From a virus, in IMG/VR virus record IMGVR_UViG_3300023184_000030, positions 1-64,000 of that record: a stretch of DNA of 64,000 nucleotides; one strand, written 5' to 3'. This document shows positions 1 to 8,252 of this stretch, piece after piece. The translations under genes and the position numbers were made by a program. Below the pieces are notes generated by a model, which was not told the origin of the DNA, searched no databases, and saw only the letters and a list, made by a program, of their open reading frames with translations. Numbering within the stretch: the stretch's first letter is position 1; each line of letters starts with the position of its first letter.

Positions 1-256
1 CCTCAATGTACAATGTTATTGAGGTGTGACCTATATCAGTCGGTATTCCGTACACCTTAACAAGCTGTCCTTCTTTCGCTGGTTTTTCGAAATAGCATTT
101 GTCAATAAGTACAGTTACCATTCTTGGGGTGTCACATAGTTGCATAGAGTATCCCGCCGCAGCTGCATCTATCCATGCCAATAATTTCCCACCGAAAAGA
201 TTCCCATGGAATCCAAGATCAGATTTTTTAATCGGATGTGTGTTTAATAATTCCAT
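1..256 (-). CDS. Acyl-CoA thioesterase-like hotdog protein (partial, 3' end cut by window)
   Basis: An open frame starts at ATG 256 and runs off the left edge without a stop. Its 85 visible residues contain the pattern FGGKLLAWIDAAAAG, then TPRMVTVLID and a KEGQLVKVYG stretch. This is the typical order of YciA/acyl-CoA hydrolase hotdog-fold thioesterases (H/N-G-x-LFGGxLLxWID, then TxxVTVxID, then GD/Q-L-V). Family members hydrolyse acyl-CoA thioesters. A role in the phage is unknown; lipid or membrane remodelling is only a guess. It lies directly downstream of the GH16 gene in the same direction. Confidence 0.75.
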   Translation of the reverse strand, partial: MELLNTHPIKKSDLGFHGNLFGGKLLAWIDAAAAGYSMQLCDTPRMVTVLIDKCYFEKPAKEGQLVKVYGIPTDIGHTSITLYIE

Positions 257-269
257 TCTTTATATCGAT

Positions 270-1160
270 TTAAGATTTTTGTGAAACTGAAACCGATCTG
301 ACAATCATTGCGCTTTCGTTGGGTAAACCATTAGGCTGATGCTCTGTTCTACCGTGATTCAGTATTATTTTCATTTGATCTTTCTCTCCGTTGTACCAGC
401 TCAATATTTTTTGGTCTGTAGTTTCGAAAACTAAAGCTCCATCATAATAAATTCTGATAAAATCTTTCTCCCAGTGGCAAACATACTGTACAAGTCTATT
501 AGTACAATTAGCAACTGCCACATCGTAAGATCCGTACATTTCTTTTGTTCCATCTTCGACAACACCATAATGAAGATTTGGTTGTATCCTACTGGTCTTA
601 CCTAAAGAGTGCTTTTTAGCGTAGTCAGGACTTTGATCACTGTAAGCCTCAAAGATGTCAATTTCTGGTGGCCAACTATTAACTCCGCTTAACCAAAAAG
701 CTGGCCAATATGATTGTCCATATGGCAATTGGACCCATGACTCAAACCAACCATACTGCCATCCAATTTTTGACGTGACATAGCCAACACCAGTAGGTAT
801 AGTAAATTCATCAGGGAGCTGTGGGGTTTGTCTCCAATCAGGTAACTCTGATTTAACATACGTCTTTGGTATATTTCTCAGCTCGAGAATAAGTCCTTCA
901 TGTGAAACGTATGATAAGGTACCGTCAGTGTCGTAGTACTGATATAAACCATCGGGATGAAAATCTCCCCAACCAGGTCCATATCTCCAATTTTCTTGGT
1001 CTAGTGGCGATTCGAATTTATCTAAGAAAACCTGGGAATATCCATTAGGTAAGGAAACCGATCTTGTCTCACCATTATAATCCCTTGCCCTTAACTGTGC
1101 CTTTATCTTGCGGATGAAGTTAAGCAACGTATCTTTTAGATTATGTTTGATTTTTTTCAT
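270..1160 (-). CDS. Glycoside hydrolase family 16-like glycanase
   Basis: This 296-residue protein has the GH16 concanavalin-like pattern: FLDKFESPLDQENWRYGPGW near residue 45, an aromatic-rich centre (QYGWFESWVQLPYGQSYWPAFWLSG) and the catalytic signature PPEIDIFEAY near residue 165. The first Glu is the expected nucleophile and the second the acid/base, although the canonical E-x-D-x-x-E here reads E-I-D-I-F-E. GH16 enzymes cleave beta-1,3/1,4-glucans and galactans. There is no obvious signal peptide; the N-terminus is basic. It may be a virion depolymerase acting on host capsule, or a host-derived polysaccharidase. The exact substrate cannot be read from the sequence. Confidence 0.8.
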   Translation of the reverse strand: MKKIKHNLKDTLLNFIRKIKAQLRARDYNGETRSVSLPNGYSQVFLDKFESPLDQENWRYGPGWGDFHPDGLYQYYDTDGTLSYVSHEGLILELRNIPKTYVKSELPDWRQTPQLPDEFTIPTGVGYVTSKIGWQYGWFESWVQLPYGQSYWPAFWLSGVNSWPPEIDIFEAYSDQSPDYAKKHSLGKTSRIQPNLHYGVVEDGTKEMYGSYDVAVANCTNRLVQYVCHWEKDFIRIYYDGALVFETTDQKILSWYNGEKDQMKIILNHGRTEHQPNGLPNESAMIVRSVSVSQKS

Positions 1161-1164
1161 TTTT

Positions 1165-1398
1165 TTAGATGTTTATGTTTTTAATTTCTGTATATTCTTT
1201 ATTGTAATATTCTTCAGAGCTTCCGTTACATCCTTGATTGAACTCGCCCTTATCGTAGGCATCCATTATTTTTTCTTTCTCATTAGGTAGGCTATTTTCC
1301 AACATGGTTACAATTCCACTCATGGTTAAAGTTATCCCTCTTGATTCAATTTCCTTAACCGATTCTATTAGGTGCTGAAGTGTTGTTTTATTTTTCAT
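1165..1398 (-). CDS. Small hypothetical protein
   Basis: This 77-residue acidic protein sits 4 nt upstream of the GH16 gene. The C-terminal half has a D-x-G-x-x-N and EEYYNKEY arrangement like that of small phage proteins with an 'EYYxxTY' ending, but I cannot name a family. Function unknown. Confidence 0.6.
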   Translation of the reverse strand: MKNKTTLQHLIESVKEIESRGITLTMSGIVTMLENSLPNEKEKIMDAYDKGEFNQGCNGSSEEYYNKEYTEIKNINI

Positions 1399-1442
1399 GC
1401 TGATATTAATGGGGTTTCCTATTCCTAATTTAATGATTTTAT

Positions 1443-1709
1443 CTATTTATGTTTCTGTTTAATTGAGTCATATTTCTGACCCCAATAACTAATTTCAGAT
1501 TCTCTAAACTGTAGTTCTTCTCTGAGAAAATCTATTTGATCTTTTTGATCTACTATAATATTGTTTAGCGAGTCTATTAAATCCACGCAGGCATCTTTTT
1601 TTGTATCAGGGACTTCTGTGTTTAGTGTATTAAATTTTGGCATGCATACAATCAAACCTGAAAGTACTACTGCTCCACAAAATAATATTGCTTTTTTAGT
1701 TGATGTCAT
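1443..1709 (-). CDS. Small membrane-anchored coiled-coil protein (spanin-like architecture)
   Basis: In these 88 residues an N-terminal hydrophobic segment (about 8-24, AILFCGAVVLSGLIVCM) is followed by a heptad-like charged region with repeated Leu/Ile (DLIDSLNNIIVDQKDQIDFLREELQF). One membrane helix plus a periplasmic coiled coil is the layout of inner-membrane spanins or Rz-like proteins. No lysis cassette surrounds it, so the functional reading is only tentative. Confidence 0.55.
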   Translation of the reverse strand: MTSTKKAILFCGAVVLSGLIVCMPKFNTLNTEVPDTKKDACVDLIDSLNNIIVDQKDQIDFLREELQFRESEISYWGQKYDSIKQKHK

Positions 1710-1734
1710 AAGCTTAGTTTTAAAGATTATATTT

Positions 1735-2829
1735 TTAATTTGATAAGGGTGCTTTAATTGACGGGTGTGATTGATAATTTTCCAATATAATATGTTCGTG
1801 ATTTATAGTATCCATCATATTGGGAGAAACCGAACTAAATTTGTAATCATCTTTTATTGTTACTGTTGGTAATTCCATAGGTTCTCTACCAATCTGTTCT
1901 TTGGCTTGTTCAATATGGTTACTATATAAGTGTACGTCTCCTAAGTTACCAATTAATTCATCAGGTACCATATTAACTTCCTTAGCAATGATTTCAAGTA
2001 GTAAACCATAAGATGCAATGTTGAATGGTAACCCTAAGAATGTATCTGCTGAACGTTGGTTCCACATTAAGGAGATTGCTCGTTTAGGTACACCATAAGG
2101 TTTAAAAAACTCATCCATAGAAAACTCAACACTAGGGTCTCTCATTGGTAAAACAACATTACTTTTATTTTGTTTCATCCAAGATAATCTTTCCTCATCA
2201 CTCAACTCTCTTGTATAAACTTGAAATCCATAATGACAAGGTGGAAGTACCATTTGATCTATTTCACCTACATTCCAAGCATTAACCATTAATCGTCTTG
2301 AGTCTGGATTTGTTTTAAGGTCGTTGATTAGATTTTGTATTTGGTCTATACCACCATACATTGGAGGTTCATAGTCACCATATCTTTTTTTACTTCCCCA
2401 ATCTCTCCATTGCTTGCCATAAATAGGTCCTAGATCACCCCAACGCTTAGCCCAACCTTCATCAAGCCCAATTGCTTTAATAAAGTTTTCCTTTGTCATT
2501 CTTGGCACCTCACCAAACGGAGAATGAACTGCTACCTCATCGTACCACTTTTCATATGCTTTATAAGCATCACCATCCCAAATATGGCAATCGTTGTCAA
2601 CAAGGAATTTAATATTCGTATCACCACGAAGGAACCAAAGTAATTCAGTCACCATTGTCTTCCAAGCCATCTTTTTGGTAGTTAACAGCGGAAACCCATC
2701 CTTCATGTTATGTCGGATAGTGTAACCAAAAATAGATTTGGTTCCAGTGCCTGTACGGTCTTTCTTTTCTATTCCATAATCCAAAATAGATTGGAGAAGA
2801 TCTGTGTATTGTTTATCTAGATTATTCAT
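1735..2829 (-). CDS. thyA: Thymidylate synthase (ThyA type)
   Basis: It converts dUMP to dTMP with methylenetetrahydrofolate. All signatures are present: LLWFLRGDTN near residue 65, the LPPCHYGFQ active-site Cys, the arginine in the WNQRSADTFLGLPFNIASYGLL block and the Asn of LPFN, which selects dUMP over dCMP, and GDVHLYSNH near the end. At 364 residues it is about 100 longer than E. coli ThyA. The extra length is mostly an insertion around residues 85-140 and another between the catalytic Cys and the RSAD block. It overlaps the next upstream gene by 8 nt. A second, divergent ThyA-fold protein lies at 18370-19155. Confidence 0.96.
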   Translation of the reverse strand: MNNLDKQYTDLLQSILDYGIEKKDRTGTGTKSIFGYTIRHNMKDGFPLLTTKKMAWKTMVTELLWFLRGDTNIKFLVDNDCHIWDGDAYKAYEKWYDEVAVHSPFGEVPRMTKENFIKAIGLDEGWAKRWGDLGPIYGKQWRDWGSKKRYGDYEPPMYGGIDQIQNLINDLKTNPDSRRLMVNAWNVGEIDQMVLPPCHYGFQVYTRELSDEERLSWMKQNKSNVVLPMRDPSVEFSMDEFFKPYGVPKRAISLMWNQRSADTFLGLPFNIASYGLLLEIIAKEVNMVPDELIGNLGDVHLYSNHIEQAKEQIGREPMELPTVTIKDDYKFSSVSPNMMDTINHEHIILENYQSHPSIKAPLSN

Positions 2830-3142
2830 TGATAATATCTTGTAATCGTTTAATTTCTGCTATCACATCATCACCTAATTCAATTTTGGACATCATGGTT
2901 AGATCTATTACTTGAGAGTACAATACTTTGATTAATTCATCTCTAAATTTAATTTGTTTATCTTGTACTTGTATATGTTCATCAATCATCCACTTTATCT
3001 TATCAAACTCAGTTCGAATGTCATCTTTTAGTCTATTTGAGTGAGTATCTGATGTTATTTTTTCTTCCCTATTTTTCATTAGTTGGTTACGTTTTTTCAG
3101 GATGCCCTTGTTTAACAGGTCTTTTGCTTCTTCTTTATTCAT
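2822..3142 (-). CDS. Hypothetical coiled-coil protein
   Basis: A 106-residue, highly charged and mostly helical protein without a recognised domain. It overlaps the start of thyA by 8 nt, so translation is probably coupled. Confidence 0.6.
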   Translation of the reverse strand: MNKEEAKDLLNKGILKKRNQLMKNREEKITSDTHSNRLKDDIRTEFDKIKWMIDEHIQVQDKQIKFRDELIKVLYSQVIDLTMMSKIELGDDVIAEIKRLQDIINE

Positions 3143-3147
3143 GGGTT

Positions 3148-3408
3148 TTATTTTAAAAAATTAAGTAACTTAAACATACTTGGTTTAGCATCCCGGTGCT
3201 CCTTGGTCCAATACCAGCTCTTACCCTGTGAATCGGTTAGCCCGATATTTCCATCTAACCATTCACAGAAATTCTGAATATCCATTATATCAACTAGGTC
3301 TTCCCATTGATCATATACTACAACTTTATCGGCATCACGGATTGCCCATAGACAATCTCCTTCGTGGTTAATTAGCGAGAATTTTTTCATGATTTTATTT
3401 TTACTCAT
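3148..3408 (-). CDS. Small hypothetical protein
   Basis: 86 residues, Trp- and Asp-rich (CLWAIRDADKVVVYDQWEDLVD, then CEWLDGNIGLTDSQGKSWYW). No family recognised. Its first codon touches the stop of the next upstream gene, so the two are translationally coupled. Confidence 0.6.
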   Translation of the reverse strand: MSKNKIMKKFSLINHEGDCLWAIRDADKVVVYDQWEDLVDIMDIQNFCEWLDGNIGLTDSQGKSWYWTKEHRDAKPSMFKLLNFLK

Positions 3409-3641
3409 TAATAAATTTTAAGGTGTGGATATTCTGTTATCTCTACGAATCTTTTATCAACTTCGTAGTACTTTTCCAACACTTCATCTAACAATTTCTC
3501 TTTTGAATCCTGGCAATAAAGATAACGAACTGATCCGTATCCCATATCAACTGTGTAGCCAATATATTTCCAACCGGTAAATAATTTTCTTTGAATTAGA
3601 TAGTCATTTTTTCTTTTTATGAACCTTATCTTAATTCTCAT
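3408..3641 (-). CDS. Small basic hypothetical protein
   Basis: The Met at 3641 (MRIKIRFIKRKNDY) was chosen because the longest frame (start 3662) overlaps the upstream gene by 32 nt; from 3641 the overlap is 11 nt. It gives 77 residues that are basic and aromatic-rich, with no recognised domain. Confidence 0.5.
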   Translation of the reverse strand: MRIKIRFIKRKNDYLIQRKLFTGWKYIGYTVDMGYGSVRYLYCQDSKEKLLDEVLEKYYEVDKRFVEITEYPHLKIY

Positions 3642-3825
3642 TTTCATCATTGTTAATTTCACCTGTTTCTAAATCAAACCAAACTGTTTCTGGTCCTTCG
3701 TTACCCATCTGTGATAGAGCTTTCTGCAGCATTGGCACTAAAACTTGATTCATCCATTGGTCCTGGGTCAGATCCGAATCTGGATTATTCTTTAGGTAGT
3801 TTTTGTACTGTGATTCTAATGTCAT
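3631..3825 (-). CDS. Small acidic hypothetical protein
   Basis: 64 residues; the helix-prone N-terminus contains DLTQDQWMNQVLVPMLQKAL and the C-terminus is Asn/Glu-rich. Function unknown. Confidence 0.55.
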   Translation of the reverse strand: MTLESQYKNYLKNNPDSDLTQDQWMNQVLVPMLQKALSQMGNEGPETVWFDLETGEINNDENEN

Positions 3826-3842
3826 ATCGATTTATTTTAATA

Positions 3843-4850
3843 TTAATGCGATCCAAATCCAACCTCTTTTTGCTTCTTACCTTTCGGTGTTTTTTTCATC
3901 CCTTTAAGATGCTCTATTGCATTTTCGTATTTGTTGTCCAGCAATATAACCGAGATAAAAAGTTCTTTTAAATGAGACATAGAAAGATCCTCTGTATCAT
4001 CTAACCATTTCTCTATGTTGATATCGATTTTATTATCTCCAATTTTATTTTCTAGATAGGATTTTCTAACCTCTCTAGAAGGTGGCGAAACATAATATCT
4101 TCGGTCAAAACGGGAAGGTCTATTAGTAATTCTTTCCTCTAGTTTTTCTGGGTAGTTCGTTGTTGCTATGTAAACAACATTTTCGATTTGTTTAATCCCA
4201 TCAAGAATATTGAGTAACACCGAAGTTGAATAATTACTATCTCCTGCAACGCTATCAATATCTTCGATAATAACAACTAGCGGACGATCAGGTTCAATCT
4301 GTCTTAACTTCGGAACCATTTCAACGTATGCTTTGATGGAGTCTTCATTTTTGATATTGATAACAACACCAGATAACTCCTTGATGATGTGCATCATGCA
4401 AAGCTGCAAAATACCTGACTTACCACATCCAGGATCCCCATATAAAAGAATCCCTCTTTTGTGCATAAGCTTATATGATTTATAAAGTTCTGCTTTTTTC
4501 CAGAATGATTTTATATCGGTTAATATTTCTCCAATCTCAACTGTGGGAAGCTCGTATAGCTCATCAGTATTAATGGCTTGTCGCATTACGCACCACTCAT
4601 TAGCTCTGCTGTTCCATTCGAATTCATACAGACCTGCAGGAAGTTGTTTCTCTGCTTTAGGAGCTGCGATGTAACTACCGTCACCCATAACAGACCATTG
4701 GGCAAAATCCATCTTCTTTTCGTCCCCCGCTGAATCCGATGGAATTGCAACTTCATCATTAAGATAGTCATCAACTTCCATTTCAATATTTCGAATACCT
4801 AAATCTGCCATTATCTTTTCTTTATCATACTTAATTTTTCTGCTTGCCAT
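3843..4850 (-). CDS. AAA+ ATPase (BCS1/ClpX-like fold, phage type)
   Basis: In this 335-residue protein the AAA core begins near residue 120: Walker A GDPGCGKSG, Walker B LVVIIEDIDSV, sensor 1 IATTNYPEKL, and the arginine-finger block ITNRPSRFDRRYYV. The N-terminal 110 residues are acidic and of unknown fold. The core resembles classical AAA proteins (BCS1, FtsH group) rather than the gp44 clamp loader, because the SRC motif is absent. It may remodel a protein complex in virion assembly or replication; the partner is unknown. Confidence 0.8.
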   Translation of the reverse strand: MASRKIKYDKEKIMADLGIRNIEMEVDDYLNDEVAIPSDSAGDEKKMDFAQWSVMGDGSYIAAPKAEKQLPAGLYEFEWNSRANEWCVMRQAINTDELYELPTVEIGEILTDIKSFWKKAELYKSYKLMHKRGILLYGDPGCGKSGILQLCMMHIIKELSGVVINIKNEDSIKAYVEMVPKLRQIEPDRPLVVIIEDIDSVAGDSNYSTSVLLNILDGIKQIENVVYIATTNYPEKLEERITNRPSRFDRRYYVSPPSREVRKSYLENKIGDNKIDINIEKWLDDTEDLSMSHLKELFISVILLDNKYENAIEHLKGMKKTPKGKKQKEVGFGSH

Positions 4851-4899
4851 TTTATGTATATTATATTATTTTATATTTTCTAATATTATTTAGTTTCGT

Positions 4900-5637
4900 T
4901 TAGCTTAAATAATTTGACATGTTGATAGCGGCTTGTTCAGCTTGCTCCCATGTCCTTATCGTTATCTTCCCTCTTCTATTAAATGGTATAATCGATGCTA
5001 TTTCAAACTCTTTACCCTCCTCTAGCCATCCGTCTTTTCTGTTTCTGATTTCCGCCTTATTAGCTAATTTTTTATACTTGTCCCATTCTTCTTTTAAGTA
5101 ATCAGATTCAACAGGAACGTAATTTTCATCGAATAGCCTATCACCCAGTCTAAATGTGTTTCCCCCTCTGTGGCTGTATCCATAATATCCCTTTACAAAA
5201 GATGAAAAGTAATCTTCAACCACACCCTTTCTTTCAGAAGGAATATGGAAGAAATTTTTTTCCAATAATAAAGCAACACCATTAGGCTTTTTCTGTGTTA
5301 CCATCATTTGGTTTTTGTAATATCTCCATCCATCAGAAATACTTCCTAGATAAGTTCCGTCCGGTGCTAGAAATGAATTTTCCAAAATGAATTCATCATT
5401 ATCGGAAGTGTGTTTACCGATCGCTCCCCCTGTATACTTGTTGATAAGTTCAATCTTCTCTGGATCAGGAATAAAACCATCTAGGTCTCTCTTGACATAG
5501 ATTCTAGAGACCAACTTGGTAAATCCAAGATTCAAATGAATCTTATTAAGCTTGTTGTTTCCCGAGGAATACCCAGGAGACTTCTCGAATTTTAATCTGA
5601 TCTTTCCCAGATAAGGGGTTTGGTTTTTTATAAACAT
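4900..5637 (-). CDS. Hypothetical protein
   Basis: 245 residues with a basic, beta-rich N-terminal half and a charged C-terminal half. No membrane segment and no motif that I can assign. It is separated from the next upstream gene by only 4 nt. Confidence 0.6.
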   Translation of the reverse strand: MFIKNQTPYLGKIRLKFEKSPGYSSGNNKLNKIHLNLGFTKLVSRIYVKRDLDGFIPDPEKIELINKYTGGAIGKHTSDNDEFILENSFLAPDGTYLGSISDGWRYYKNQMMVTQKKPNGVALLLEKNFFHIPSERKGVVEDYFSSFVKGYYGYSHRGGNTFRLGDRLFDENYVPVESDYLKEEWDKYKKLANKAEIRNRKDGWLEEGKEFEIASIIPFNRRGKITIRTWEQAEQAAINMSNYLS

Positions 5638-5641
5638 CTTT

Positions 5642-6043
5642 CTATTTGTTTTCTTCTACTTCTATTACCACTATTCTATCATTTGTATATGATAAAAATA
5701 AAACGAAAAACCTAACCGGTATTTCAGAATTTTTTGAATACTGTGATAGCGTTATCACTCTCCCTGCATTGCTTGACGAGTTCCACTCAAATTTGGATTC
5801 CTTATTGTTGTATCTTTTTTTAATAAATTTCGATATGTCTTTTTTAGCTAATCCATAGCTATCATTTCTCTTTCCTATACTTGTTAATAGTACTGTGTCT
5901 TCACACAAATCCTGAATATAGAAATTATTTAAAGCATCCACATATGTCTGTGGATCTATCTTAGGTGCTCGACCCTGTGCTCTTAACCCAGAACCAAATA
6001 TTATCATTGAGATTGCAATGATTGCTGTTTTTAATTTATTCAT
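5642..6043 (-). CDS. Secreted/periplasmic small protein
   Basis: A clear Sec signal peptide (basic MNKLK, hydrophobic AIIAISMIIFGSGL, predicted cleavage after the Ala of RAQG) precedes about 110 residues with no named domain. An exported phage protein could act in the host envelope, for example in superinfection exclusion or cell-wall interaction; this is inference. It forms a pair with the adjacent two-helix membrane protein. Confidence 0.6.
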   Translation of the reverse strand: MNKLKTAIIAISMIIFGSGLRAQGRAPKIDPQTYVDALNNFYIQDLCEDTVLLTSIGKRNDSYGLAKKDISKFIKKRYNNKESKFEWNSSSNAGRVITLSQYSKNSEIPVRFFVLFLSYTNDRIVVIEVEENK

Positions 6044-6045
6044 TT

Positions 6046-6378
6046 TTATAATAAATAGTTAACTAATAAGTATGATAATTTATAACCGGTAAATGCACCT
6101 ACTGCAGATGGGATTGGAAACACTATCAGTTTTCCCAGATCTGTTACATACTTTGGCCTATTTACTATTCTTCCTAAATAAGAATAATAAACAAAATAAC
6201 CAATCAATACAGCAAAGTCAACTTTAGTTGATATGAAAACAATCAATGTAGCACTTATAAATCCATAAAGGAAATTATCCCTAACACCCTCCCAGATCTC
6301 TGCCGTGGTAGCATCCTTATATTCCTTAACTATTTTATTGATTGAGATAATCTTTTTATCTGGTTTCTGTATTTCCAT
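6046..6378 (-). CDS. Small integral membrane protein
   Basis: The N-terminal 40 residues of this 110-residue protein are cytoplasmic and charged. Two to three hydrophobic segments follow (about 43-60, 62-78 and 90-110). No Cys pattern or family recognised. It is preceded by a good match to the 32-nt promoter motif at 6384-6415. Confidence 0.6.
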   Translation of the reverse strand: MEIQKPDKKIISINKIVKEYKDATTAEIWEGVRDNFLYGFISATLIVFISTKVDFAVLIGYFVYYSYLGRIVNRPKYVTDLGKLIVFPIPSAVGAFTGYKLSYLLVNYLL

Positions 6379-6383
6379 TTCTA

Positions 6384-6415
6384 CAAATATAATGTTTGGT
6401 TACGTATTAAAAAAA
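6384..6415 (-). promoter_or_regulatory. Phage promoter, fixed 32-nt architecture
   Basis: On the minus strand: seven T, AATACG, 11 nt, then TATATTTG, which is the Bacteroidetes -7 box. It lies 6 nt upstream of the start at 6378. Confidence 0.6.
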
Positions 6416-7021
6416 TTAAATACTGGATTCTTTTAAACTTTTTATCTGAGCTTCATAAAGCTTATTTTTATCCTCGAGCAAGCTAAGGCTGCTTCTTGTA
6501 TTTTTCCAGTAGTAGTAGAACTTATCGCAAAGTTTTTTTGTTAGCTCAATCTTTTCTTTGTGCAAGAACTTAGCTTCTTTTATAGTGGTAACTACACCAT
6601 AAGAACTTACGTACATTAGCCCTGCATAATCTGGAACTTCCTCCTTTTTAATTAGACCCTCTGGTACGCAATAATAGAATTTATTTGGTCTGAATTTCCA
6701 TTCGGTTGGAGAGTAGTACTGCTCTGATATTCTTTTCTTTGTTATCGGATCAGCATGATACCTATACTTCTTTTTCATATAGACACCTTCGTTCAGTATA
6801 AGGTGCTTATTTTTCTTTTTGAAATCATTTAAGAAGTCGCATCTGCTAATTTTTATTTCTATCTCGTAGCAGTATCCACTTTTCTGAACTACCAGAAAAT
6901 CTGTTTCCCAGTCATCCTTAAATAGATATAGATTTCCTACGGTGTACTTTATATTTCCGCTATCAAATCTTTTCTCTAGATTTTTCTGGATTGTTTTTTC
7001 GCTGTGCTTGATATCTGCCAT
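6416..7021 (-). CDS. PD-(D/E)XK nuclease-like protein
   Basis: 201 residues. The stretch DDWETDFLVVQKSGYCYEIEIKISRCDF (about residues 30-60) has the D...(E)-x-E-I-K arrangement of PD-(D/E)XK nucleases, and an RSSLSLLE helix closes the protein. Such small phage ExK proteins may be restriction-like or recombination nucleases; the substrate is unknown. Confidence 0.55.
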   Translation of the reverse strand: MADIKHSEKTIQKNLEKRFDSGNIKYTVGNLYLFKDDWETDFLVVQKSGYCYEIEIKISRCDFLNDFKKKNKHLILNEGVYMKKKYRYHADPITKKRISEQYYSPTEWKFRPNKFYYCVPEGLIKKEEVPDYAGLMYVSSYGVVTTIKEAKFLHKEKIELTKKLCDKFYYYWKNTRSSLSLLEDKNKLYEAQIKSLKESSI

Positions 7022-7030
7022 TTCAATTAA

Positions 7031-7687
7031 TTAATCCCACCACCCGCGAAGACCTGTTCCATCAAACCATTTATAATAATGATCCTCATCTTTGTGTTCT
7101 TCTTCAGTTAATGATTCTGATATTTTTTGATATTCCTTGTGATCCTGACCTTGTAGAATTCTCCATAGTTCTTTCCATTCTTGCTCGCCTATTTCATGGG
7201 ATCTTTCAAACACCTTTCTGTTGTGAGCTTTCTCCTCTTCAGTTTCTTTATCAATCAATTTAGAATATCCTGGCTTATCATCAACAGCTTCGAATTCCCA
7301 ATCGTGGTTTATAATCTCCCCTAATTCTGCCTCAGCCATTTCGATATACAGATCCTCGTTATAGTTCCGCATAAGCTCCGCAGCTCTCTTCATCGCTTTA
7401 ACTTTTTTTAGTCTGCTGATGTCAACCTCGTGGCCATGTTTTTCCATTTTGTCTCCCATATCAGAAATCCCTATTTCCATGAATTTAAGTAAAGAGTGAT
7501 GATCCCACCAGTAGTGATTTGCTAACGGCTTTCTAAATCTCCAGACATTCTTTAAGAACCTGGGAATGTCATATCTAAACAGCGAGTATGTTTTATACCA
7601 CCATGTATTGTGTCTTATTAATCTTTTGATGCTATCACCAAATGTGTCTGCAAACTCTACTTTCATAAAAAATGGTTTGTTTTTCAT
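7031..7687 (-). CDS. Conserved large-phage hypothetical protein
   Basis: 218 residues rich in Trp, His and charged residues. The block NHYWWDHHSLLKFMEIGI followed by a helical KKVKAMKRAAELMRN segment resembles an uncharacterised protein of T4-like and cyanophage genomes, recalled from memory and not verified. No function can be assigned. Confidence 0.6.
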   Translation of the reverse strand: MKNKPFFMKVEFADTFGDSIKRLIRHNTWWYKTYSLFRYDIPRFLKNVWRFRKPLANHYWWDHHSLLKFMEIGISDMGDKMEKHGHEVDISRLKKVKAMKRAAELMRNYNEDLYIEMAEAELGEIINHDWEFEAVDDKPGYSKLIDKETEEEKAHNRKVFERSHEIGEQEWKELWRILQGQDHKEYQKISESLTEEEHKDEDHYYKWFDGTGLRGWWD

Positions 7688-7712
7688 AGATTATGATCAA
7701 TACAAAGTTCCA

Positions 7713-7744
7713 CAAAAAAAGCCAGATAAACTATATCTGGCTTT
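7713..7744 (-). terminator. Rho-independent terminator
   Basis: An 11-bp stem (AAAGCCAGATA with its complement) followed on the minus strand by seven T and GTG. It closes the transcript of the tagged acidic gene at 7764-8171. Confidence 0.85.
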
Positions 7745-7763
7745 AAATATTATAAGGTTTTAA

Positions 7764-8171
7764 TTATTCCTCGTCTTCGTCTTCCTCTTCACCTTCTTCT
7801 TTTTCTCCGTCTTCAACCTCTGGTTTTTCGTCATCTTCAACTTCAACCTCTATGTTTTCTGGTTCGATCATTTCTTCTCCTGATTCTTCTGATGATCCTG
7901 CACCTTCCATTTCGTTTCTGATCCAATCAGCAACTTCTTGAATATCGTCTTTAGACGTAGCAATATGATCAGCAGCCCAATCGTGACCATTCTTAAGATA
8001 TTTATCAACTTCTGCTGGATCCATTTTAAGAATCTCCTCTATGTAATGCTTGATTGAAGTTAGGTTTGCGAAAAACATGTAGTGTTGTTGTCCACCCTCC
8101 ATGTTGTTGTCGTCTTCAGCTATTTCCATAGCTTTTTTCTTGAAGTCGTCAAATGATGCTATTCTTTCCAT
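7764..8171 (-). CDS. Tagged acidic protein, candidate virion internal protein
   Basis: 135 residues. The N-terminus MERIASFDDFKKKAMEIAED matches the capsid-targeting-like tag (I-x-x-F-x-x-F, then I-A-E as a possible prohead-protease site). The last 50 residues are almost entirely Glu/Asp (EVEDDEKPEVEDGEKEEGEE), as in the T4 core protein gp67. A GATATATA element lies at 8194-8201 and a terminator directly follows, so it is a single-gene unit. Role as an internal head or scaffold-core protein is inferred. Confidence 0.65.
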   Translation of the reverse strand: MERIASFDDFKKKAMEIAEDDNNMEGGQQHYMFFANLTSIKHYIEEILKMDPAEVDKYLKNGHDWAADHIATSKDDIQEVADWIRNEMEGAGSSEESGEEMIEPENIEVEVEDDEKPEVEDGEKEEGEEEDEDEE

Positions 8172-8193
8172 TTTTTAAATTTTTATGTTTATG

Positions 8194-8201
8194 TATATAT
8201 C
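8194..8201 (-). promoter_or_regulatory. GATATATA late-type promoter element
   Basis: The octamer is on the minus strand about 23 nt upstream of the start at 8171; there is no other promoter candidate. Confidence 0.4.
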
Positions 8202-8252
8202 TATTTTGATTATCTAATTGCGTAATCTGCGTATTTATCAGAATAGCTGAAT

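Noticed and set aside
7100-7760. Open frames on the plus strand across the minus-strand genes, for example 35170-35580, 55438-55896 and 8296-8655
   Set aside because: They mirror well-supported minus-strand proteins, are rich in Ser/Phe as antisense frames are, and lack promoters.
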